Shown: piece after piece, positions 1-4,255 of the stretch | How positions within the stretch are numbered: the stretch's first letter is position 1 | Layout of the letters: each line of letters starts with the position of its first letter | Origin: JACZWZ01 sp964194935 | Lineage (GTDB): Bacteria; Actinomycetota; Acidimicrobiia; Spongiisociales; UBA11373 | Reading direction: 5' to 3' | NCBI GenBank assembly: GCA_964194935.1 | Contig: CAXMOL010000179.1 | Location: forward strand, 1-9,571 | Length of the DNA stretch: 9,571 nt | Notes under the pieces: model-generated | What the model saw: the letters and a program-made list of their open reading frames with translations, nothing else | Databases searched by the model: none | What the model was told of the DNA's origin: nothing | Program-made: the position numbers and the translations under genes

Positions 1-147
1 TTCGGGCTCCTGGTAGTGGTCGGTGGCGCCCTCCGGGTCATCGGAGGGCCGCTGTGGCCAGTGTACCGCGACACTGCCCGGCACCGGGAGTCAAGACGCT
101 TGATCGATTTCCGTGATCCTCAGATCGCTGAGTTGTCTTCCTACTGA
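1..147 (+). CDS. C-terminal end of an unrecognised, probably membrane-associated protein (5' partial)
   Basis: Reading frame 1 is open from the first base to a TGA at 145-147 and gives 48 residues. It starts with a hydrophobic stretch (FGLLVVVGGALRVIGGPLWP) and ends in a charged, hydrophilic tail (YRDTARHRESRRLIDFRDPQ, then IAELSSY). A membrane segment followed by an Arg-rich tail suggests the C-terminus of an integral membrane protein with the tail in the cytoplasm. The family is not recognisable from this fragment. It converges on disA. The stop is followed within eight bases by the first palindromic repeat (155-200), whose hairpin could help end transcription. The coding call rests on frame continuity and the plausible composition, so it is moderate. 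Confidence 0.5.
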   Translation, partial: FGLLVVVGGALRVIGGPLWPVYRDTARHRESRRLIDFRDPQIAELSSY

Positions 148-154
148 AGGGCAG

Positions 155-200
155 CCCCCCCACCAACGGCTCCGCCGTTGACTCCCGCTAAAGGGTGATC
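155..200 (+). repeat. REP-like palindromic element, copy 1
   Basis: The copy starts with a C-run and CACC, then a perfect 7-bp stem: CAACGGC at 164-170, loop TCC, GCCGTTG at 174-180. It ends with ACTCCC, a short A-rich spacer, AGGG and TGATC. Base by base it matches the reverse complement of copy 2 (229-286) in the order C-run, ACCAA, stem, TTGACTCCC, AGGG, GTGATC. Stem bases differ between copies while pairing is kept. Confidence 0.75.
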
Positions 201-228
201 TGTCGCGTTTAGTGCCCGACGGTTGGTT

Positions 229-286
229 GGATCACTCTCCCCTCTGGGGGGAGTCAATCGGCCGCAGGCCGATTGGTGGGGGGAAC
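229..286 (-). repeat. REP-like palindromic element, copy 2 (inverted relative to copy 1)
   Basis: Read on the minus strand this has a C-run and ACCAA, then a perfect 9-bp stem (plus-strand CAATCGGCC at 255-263, loop GCA, GGCCGATTG at 267-275). TTGACTCCCCCC, AGAGGGGAGAG and TGATCC follow. The second half is itself an inverted repeat (CTCCCC against GGGGAG). Copies 1 and 2 face each other through their GATC ends across a 28-base spacer, an arrangement like the paired REP units of BIMEs. No transposase is visible nearby. Confidence 0.75.
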
Positions 287-395
287 TCACCAAGTCGCGG
301 CAATCGCCCTGCCTATCGGACGCACACCGATTCGGCGAACTGACCACAAGACGCATGATCGAGTGGCTACACAACCTGGCGCAACCACCTGGTGA

Positions 396-429
396 CAGGC
401 CGTCACGACATACAAGACGTTTTGGCCTG
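396..429. repeat. Imperfect hairpin in the gene-free region
   Basis: CAGGC at 396-400 pairs with GCCTG at 425-429. Directly inside, CGTC at 401-404 pairs with GACG at 416-419, leaving an 11-base loop and a 5-base bulge (420-424). This makes nine pairs in two helices. No U-rich tract follows on either strand in the usual terminator position. Its role is unknown and a chance fold cannot be excluded. Confidence 0.35.
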
Positions 430-557
430 ATAGAGACGAACACCGGATGCCCCCCACCAGCTCGCTTCGTATCTAGCTCCAGCGTTCGAGTCCTGTTCGG
501 CCTCGAGCCACCTCCGCATGAAGGAGCCGCCCAAAGCGGCGGCGCTCTTTCCTACGC

Positions 558-584
558 TGACTCCCCCCAAAGGGGAGAGTGTTC
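558..584 (+). repeat. REP-like element, right half only (copy 3)
   Basis: The sequence runs TGACTCCCCCC, AAA, GGGGAGAGTGTTC. It matches the right half of copy 2 with few differences and folds as CTCCCC (561-566), loop CCAAA, GGGGAG (572-577). Upstream, GCCGC at 526-530 pairs with GCGGC at 536-540. A C-run with ACCA at 450-459 resembles the element's left end, so a diverged or expanded full copy could span about 450-584. Confidence 0.55.
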
Positions 585-617
585 AGAACAGAACCGTCGG
601 TCCTATCGCGCAACCCG

Positions 618-641
618 ACACCCTTGAGGGGGGAGTGATCC
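618..641 (+). repeat. REP-like element, right half only (copy 4), next to the disA stop
   Basis: It reads ACACCCTTGAGGGG, then GGAGTGATCC, matching the right end of copies 1 and 2 including the terminal GTGATCC. ACACCC can pair with GGGAGT with one mismatch around a short loop. It lies 14 bases beyond the disA stop, so on the minus strand it is the first structure after disA and may act in 3'-end formation. It lacks a U-tract. Confidence 0.5.
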
Positions 642-655
642 TTACTTAGGACCGC

Positions 656-1717
656 TCACTCGTCGTCGATTGCCCAGCTCCTCGTGGTATCAAGGAGGCG
701 ATCGAAATAGTGACGGAGCTGACGGGCCCTGGTGCGCCCGACACCTTCGACTTGGTCGAGTGCGGTCACCGAGGCGTACAGCAATTGCTGAAGAGTCTCG
801 AAGTCGCCCACCAATGAGCGCTGAACTGCCTGGGGGAGCCGCGGAATTCGATTCAGGATCCGATACCCGCGGGAGCGAGTGGGATTCTCAATCGGTCCGA
901 AATCGAGCAGGGCGGCCACCCGGCTCTCCTCCGAAAGGTGCTCGGTCGACAGCGTTTGCAGCAGATCGAGTGGATTGGTGGGATCTGGTGGATACGACCG
1001 GGCATGGTCCGCGTACACCAGCTCTGCGGACTGGCCGGTGCCGGTCAGGAGATCGACAAGCTGCAGGTTGATAAGTTGGCCCTCGCCGCCCAATTCCACC
1101 GTGTAGTGCTCCAGGTCCTCACCGATTCGCTGCACCAACGCAGCGCGCTGCAGAAACTGAACCACGTCGCGGTAGACAACAATGTCATCGACCTCCAGCT
1201 GGGTGAGGCGGACCTCTTCGTCGGTCAGTCGACCCCGAAAGCGCTCCAACGTCAAAAGGTTCTGATTCGCCTGGGCCAACAACGTGGTCGGGCTGCGCAG
1301 CTCGTACGCCGACTCGGTCGTATAGACCGTGATCGTTTGGCGGTCTTCGGAAACAACGACAACAGCTCGGCCCGTCTGCTTGGCAAACCGTTCTCCGGTC
1401 CGGTGCCTGGTTCCGGTCTCGTTGGTGTCGAGGGAAGGATCCGGAATGAGATGCACATTCGCCCGGTAGATGACCTCGGCATCCTCATCCGTGATGACCG
1501 CACCATCCATCTTGGCCAACTCGGCAAGCCGGGCCGGATGAAAATCGGCTCCATCGAGATGGAACCCGCCGGTGCACAGCGCCTCGATATCCCGTCCGTA
1601 GCCGAGCACGATGAGAGCGCCAGTTTCTTGACGCAGAATCAACTCGATGGCGTTCCGAAGCGGAGTACCGGGCGCGAGCGCCCTGAGAATGTCGAGGCGA
1701 GAACGAGAAGATGTCAT
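656..1717 (-). CDS. disA: DNA integrity scanning protein DisA, diadenylate cyclase
   Basis: DisA condenses two ATP into cyclic di-AMP and, as an octamer that binds branched DNA, couples this second messenger to DNA integrity. The 353-residue product matches the family's usual length (about 350-360). The N-terminal DAC domain (about 1-145) carries the substrate motifs MDGA at 70-73 and RHRTGE at 104-109. A helical spine follows, and the C-terminus holds a helix-hairpin-helix DNA-binding motif (VEGVGRTRARQL, about 323-334). The family usually has RHRTAE or RHRSAE, so Gly at residue 108 is a small change. A TAG codon lies directly in frame before the ATG at 1717, so no upstream start is possible. 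No clear Shine-Dalgarno site is seen. The gene follows radA by 37 bases, so the two are probably co-transcribed, as in many Gram-positive bacteria. Confidence 0.97.
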   Translation of the reverse strand: MTSSRSRLDILRALAPGTPLRNAIELILRQETGALIVLGYGRDIEALCTGGFHLDGADFHPARLAELAKMDGAVITDEDAEVIYRANVHLIPDPSLDTNETGTRHRTGERFAKQTGRAVVVVSEDRQTITVYTTESAYELRSPTTLLAQANQNLLTLERFRGRLTDEEVRLTQLEVDDIVVYRDVVQFLQRAALVQRIGEDLEHYTVELGGEGQLINLQLVDLLTGTGQSAELVYADHARSYPPDPTNPLDLLQTLSTEHLSEESRVAALLDFGPIENPTRSRGYRILNRIPRLPQAVQRSLVGDFETLQQLLYASVTALDQVEGVGRTRARQLRHYFDRLLDTTRSWAIDDE

Positions 1718-1754
1718 CTACTGCCGAGGCTAGTACGGAGCGAAACATCCCGGC

Positions 1755-3059
1755 CTAGGCGCCGTTGACCAACCCAGCTCGCCGCAGGGCAAGTTCGATT
1801 CGATCCTGCCCGTTGCCGGTCGGACCGATCGCATTGTCGAGGCCGAGTCGCTTCGCCTCTGCAGCCCGCTGCTTGCCGTGAGCAACAGCGCGCACCTCGC
1901 CGGTGAGCCCGACTTCACCCCAAGCGGCCAAAGAACCAACCGGCTCGCCGAGTAGCGATGAAGCCAGCGCGATCGCAGCCGGTAGGTCTGCACCCGGATC
2001 ACGCAATCTGATTCCACCAACGACACTCACGTATATGTCCATGCCGGCGAATGACAGACCGGCATGGCGCTCCAGCACGGCAACGATTTGATGGATCCGA
2101 GCCGCTTCGAGTCCCTTGACCGATCGACGAGGCTGCGGAGTCGATGACGACGCCACCAATGCCTGGACTTCCACGAGCAGTGGGCGTCTTCCGTCGACCG
2201 CAGGGAACACGACGCTGCCTGCCACGTTGCCGAGACCCGACGACGCCAACAGACCGGCGGGATCGGTGACCTCAGATAGGCCGCTCTCCCCCATCTCGAA
2301 CAGGCCCACCTGATGAGTCGCCCCAAATCGGTTCTTGAGGCCACGCAGCACCCTGAGGCCTCGTTCCGGATCACCCTCGAGGTAGAGCACCACATCCACG
2401 GCGTGCTCGAGCAGCTTCGGTCCTGCGATGCCGCCGTCTTTGGTGACGTGTCCGATCAGAACCACCGGCACACCAGACTCTTTGGAGAAGTGGATGAGGC
2501 GAGCGGCCGATTCTCGGACCTGGGCCACGCCGCCGGGGGCTCCGCCGGCCTCCTGGGCAGCGATAGTTTGGATCGAGTCGACCACGAGAAGGTCCGGCTT
2601 TGCCGACTTGGCCGCTCCGATGACTGCGTCGACGTCGCGCTCGGACGACAGCAGGATCCCTTCGTGGGAGATTCCCAACCGACTAGCTCTCAGGCCCACC
2701 TGGCCCACGGACTCCTCAGCCGACGCCACCAAGACGGTTGCGCCACTGTCCGCCATGGAACCGGCAACCTGGAGTAGCAGCGTCGATTTGCCTACTCCCG
2801 GTTCGCCGCCGAGCAGAATTGCGGCACCGGTGACCAAACCTCCACCGAGCACTCGATCGAACTCGTCGATACCGACCGGGGTACGAACCACTTTCTCGGT
2901 GCCCGCATCGGTGAGAGACACCACAGCAGCAGATGAGGACCGACGCTTGGATCGAGATGGCTGATGGGTGGCGACCAGGGCGCCCTCACCATGACACTGC
3001 GGGCAGAATCCCATCCACTTGGCACTCTCGTACGCGCAAGCTTCACATCGGTACTTCAT
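1755..3059 (-). CDS. radA: DNA repair and recombination protein RadA (Sms)
   Basis: RadA is a RecA-like, DnaB-type hexameric ATPase that promotes branch migration and processing of recombination intermediates in the cytoplasm. The 434-residue protein has all family parts. A four-cysteine zinc finger is formed by C5, C8, C19 and C22. The Walker A box is GEPGVGKS at 85-92 and the Walker B is LLVVD at 157-161. The RadA-specific KNRFG motif is at 242-246. A C-terminal Lon-protease-like domain without protease function includes VVGGIRLRDPGADLPAAIAL at about 347-366. The length is close to the usual 450. The ATG at 3059 puts the zinc finger at the normal position. The gene sits 12 bases after a small membrane ORF and 37 bases before disA, so an operon is likely. 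Nothing suggests damage to the gene. Confidence 0.97.
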   Translation of the reverse strand: MKYRCEACAYESAKWMGFCPQCHGEGALVATHQPSRSKRRSSSAAVVSLTDAGTEKVVRTPVGIDEFDRVLGGGLVTGAAILLGGEPGVGKSTLLLQVAGSMADSGATVLVASAEESVGQVGLRASRLGISHEGILLSSERDVDAVIGAAKSAKPDLLVVDSIQTIAAQEAGGAPGGVAQVRESAARLIHFSKESGVPVVLIGHVTKDGGIAGPKLLEHAVDVVLYLEGDPERGLRVLRGLKNRFGATHQVGLFEMGESGLSEVTDPAGLLASSGLGNVAGSVVFPAVDGRRPLLVEVQALVASSSTPQPRRSVKGLEAARIHQIVAVLERHAGLSFAGMDIYVSVVGGIRLRDPGADLPAAIALASSLLGEPVGSLAAWGEVGLTGEVRAVAHGKQRAAEAKRLGLDNAIGPTGNGQDRIELALRRAGLVNGA

Positions 3060-3071
3060 TGATCTACGACG

Positions 3072-3206
3072 CTACCTGCGTCGTATGACACGGACCGCAA
3101 CCGGGATCGCAACCACCAAGACAACGAGCAGGGCCGCCCCGATCGCGTCTTGGTAATCCCAAACGTCGGTAGGGCGGACTTCAGCGAGTAGGAGCAAGAG
3201 TCTCAT
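3072..3206 (-). CDS. Small single-pass membrane protein of unknown function, ahead of radA
   Basis: A 44-codon frame runs from ATG at 3204-3206 to TAG at 3072-3074. The product starts MRLLLLLAEV, has a short polar stretch (RPTDVWDYQD), a strongly hydrophobic segment at about 21-40 (AIGAALLVVLVVAIPVAVRV), and ends IRRR. The positive-inside rule would place the C-terminus in the cytoplasm. The stop lies 12 bases before the radA ATG on the same strand, so it would be the first gene of a radA-disA operon. Codon use resembles the neighbours. No clear Shine-Dalgarno site precedes it. A weak TATTGT box 14 bases upstream could give a very short leader. The frame stays open further upstream, but that part overlaps the divergent gene and is low-complexity, so I chose this start. 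No family recognised. Confidence 0.5.
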   Translation of the reverse strand: MRLLLLLAEVRPTDVWDYQDAIGAALLVVLVVAIPVAVRVIRRR

Positions 3207-3217
3207 AAAGAATCCGT

Positions 3218-3235
3218 GGCACAATAGCCCGTGCC
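3218..3235. promoter_or_regulatory. Inverted repeat in the divergent promoter region between radA side and the zinc-ribbon gene
   Basis: GGCAC at 3218-3222 and GTGCC at 3231-3235 form perfect 5-bp arms around eight bases. The site lies in the 68-base gap between two divergent starts (3206 minus, 3275 plus). The centre contains ACAATA/TATTGT, which could serve as a weak -10 box on either strand. Position and symmetry fit an operator, but the arms are short and no regulator is identified. Confidence 0.25.
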
Positions 3236-3274
3236 CGGGACCCCCCGACCCCCGGCCTGGACGGAAACCTGCTG

Positions 3275-4150
3275 ATGGCCAAGGATTCAAAAGACGGATT
3301 CGACAACCTGTTCGAACCCTTCGACCTCGCTGGTGACTCCGACCAAACCGCGCCGCGGTCGGTTCCCGACCCGCAGCCGATACCCCCTCGCGAGGCAACC
3401 ACCGGGGATGTTCCGGTGGTTGGAGAGGCCAAGTTGTACTGCGCATCCTGCGGCAACCCGAACGATGCTGCCAACCGCCATTGCGAATTGTGCGGTGCTC
3501 GCCTGGCGCGGAGCCACACTCCGATCGCTCCCCAGCCGATGCTGCGCACCACCGCCGGCGCTCGGGCACTTGTGGTGCTCTCGGCCATCGTTCTCGGAGT
3601 GGCGCTGCTTGCCCTCGTGATCAATGTCTTTGGCGGAGACGATGCAGCGGTCGCCGAGTCCACGATCCCGACGCCGACGTCGTTGGCGACGCTCCCGATC
3701 GCCGAACTCGTACCGATAAGGGCCGATTGCACACTCACCCTCGACGGATTCCCGTGCAGCGCTCTCATCGACACCGACCTCGACAATCGGTGGAATGCCA
3801 CAGAGGGCGGCATAGGTGCTGAGCTCACATTCTTCTTCTCTCCACCGGTGCAGATCACCGAGATGTTCTTCATGAACGTGGAGGACGAAGAGCGCTTTAA
3901 CCGCAATGCCCGCATCAAGGGCGTTGACATCGTGATCGACGATCTCGCCCAAGCCACGATCCGCGAACTCGACGACACCAACACCGAGCCGCAGCGAATC
4001 CAGATTCGGAGCCTGCGGACGTCGAGTCTGACGGTGACCATCACCAGTGCGTATCCGGGCACCTCATTCGACGGCAAAGAGCCCTTCCCGGAATTGGCCC
4101 TTCAGGGGATTCAGTTCTTCGGACGAACCGCGCCGGAGGCGTCGGGATAG
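3275..4150 (+). CDS. Zinc-ribbon single-pass membrane protein with extracytoplasmic discoidin/NADase-type glycan-binding-like domain
   Basis: The 291-residue product has three parts. The cytoplasmic N-terminus (1-97) is acidic and Pro-rich and carries a four-cysteine zinc ribbon (C56, C59, C70, C73: YCASCG and HCELCG). One transmembrane helix covers about 98-119. A Pro/Thr linker (128-140) leads to a beta-rich extracytoplasmic domain (about 148-286) with DGFPCSALIDTDLDNRWNA, an opening typical of discoidin-like (F5/8 type C, NADase-type glycan-binding) domains. It continues with a FFFSPPVQITEMFFMNVEDEE strand region and ends LALQGIQFFGR. C152 and C161 could form a disulfide. A role in sensing or binding at the cell surface is inference. 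The ATG at 3275 has only a weak GGACGGAAA site upstream. The gene runs against the surrounding minus-strand genes and ends convergently with clpC. Confidence 0.82.
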   Translation: MAKDSKDGFDNLFEPFDLAGDSDQTAPRSVPDPQPIPPREATTGDVPVVGEAKLYCASCGNPNDAANRHCELCGARLARSHTPIAPQPMLRTTAGARALVVLSAIVLGVALLALVINVFGGDDAAVAESTIPTPTSLATLPIAELVPIRADCTLTLDGFPCSALIDTDLDNRWNATEGGIGAELTFFFSPPVQITEMFFMNVEDEERFNRNARIKGVDIVIDDLAQATIRELDDTNTEPQRIQIRSLRTSSLTVTITSAYPGTSFDGKEPFPELALQGIQFFGRTAPEASG

Positions 4151-4156
4151 AAGAAC

Positions 4157-4184
4157 GTCATCGGTCATCGGTCTTCAGTCGTCG
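4157..4184 (+). repeat. Tandem heptamer repeat, four units (consensus GTCATCG)
   Basis: The units are GTCATCG at 4157-4163, GTCATCG at 4164-4170, GTCTTCA at 4171-4177 and GTCGTCG at 4178-4184. A GTC starts a fifth unit that decays. Being intergenic, the array is not a codon repeat. The third unit is exactly complementary to the two TGAAGAC units at 4230-4243. Confidence 0.7.
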
Positions 4185-4229
4185 GTCAGAAGAAGCGACT
4201 AACGATTAGCCGCAACCGAAGATTCTTGC

Positions 4230-4243
4230 TGAAGACTGAAGAC
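4230..4243 (-). repeat. Tandem heptamer repeat in inverted orientation, two units
   Basis: TGAAGAC occurs twice in tandem, at 4230-4236 and 4237-4243. A related CGAAGAT lies at 4217-4223. On the minus strand the units read GTCTTCA, the same heptamer family as 4157-4184, so the two arrays form an inverted pair ending 13 bases before the clpC stop. Confidence 0.65.
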
Positions 4244-4255
4244 TTCTGAGTCGAA

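Larger units (their letters stand above)
148..655. other. Gene-free region between converging genes, filled with palindromic repeats
   Basis: About 508 bases separate the stop of the 5' partial gene from the stop of disA. The stretch holds two full inverted copies and two half copies of a GC-rich palindromic element (listed separately), an imperfect hairpin at 396-429, and an isolated run matching the left end of the element at 450-459. Open frames exist on both strands, but they run through the palindromes, resemble no family I know and have no ribosome binding site. I see no tRNA or rRNA here. Confidence 0.7.
4151..4255. terminator. Probable bidirectional terminator region with inverted heptamer repeats
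   Basis: This is the whole gap between the zinc-ribbon gene (plus) and clpC (minus). GTCTTCAGTC at 4171-4180 and GACTGAAGAC at 4234-4243 are perfect 10-bp inverted arms around 53 bases, so RNA from either strand could fold. The left arm sits in four tandem heptamers (4157-4184; GTCATCG, GTCATCG, GTCTTCA, GTCGTCG). The right arm is two tandem copies of TGAAGAC (4230-4243), the reverse complement of GTCTTCA. No strong U-tract is seen. Terminator function is inferred from position. Confidence 0.45.

Noticed and set aside
141..443. Minus-strand frame of 100 codons in the gene-free region
   Set aside because: It overlaps repeat copies 1 and 2 and the end of the 5' partial gene, and resembles no known protein.
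286..450. tRNA or other known RNA gene
   Set aside because: No cloverleaf with acceptor stem, T-loop GTTCGA-type motif and anticodon arm at correct distances could be assembled on either strand.
223..627. Plus-strand frame of 134 codons in the gene-free region
   Set aside because: It runs through four palindromic elements, has Arg/Pro/Ser-rich composition without a recognisable fold, and has no ribosome binding site. The openness is a by-product of GC-rich repeats.
155..641. CRISPR array
   Set aside because: The repeats are inverted, unequal in length and irregularly spaced, with no uniform spacers and no cas genes nearby.
938..1768. Long plus-strand frame opposite disA
   Set aside because: DisA on the minus strand is unmistakable. 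This frame is its complement-strand shadow.
3207..3569. N-terminal extension of the small membrane ORF to 3569
   Set aside because: The extra residues are Arg/Gly-rich, cross the divergent promoter region and overlap the zinc-ribbon gene. The hydrophobic micro-protein from ATG 3206 is more plausible.
3181..4077. 298-codon minus-strand frame opposite the zinc-ribbon gene
   Set aside because: The plus strand shows zinc ribbon, transmembrane helix and discoidin-like domain in order, while this frame is Ser/Arg-rich without domains.
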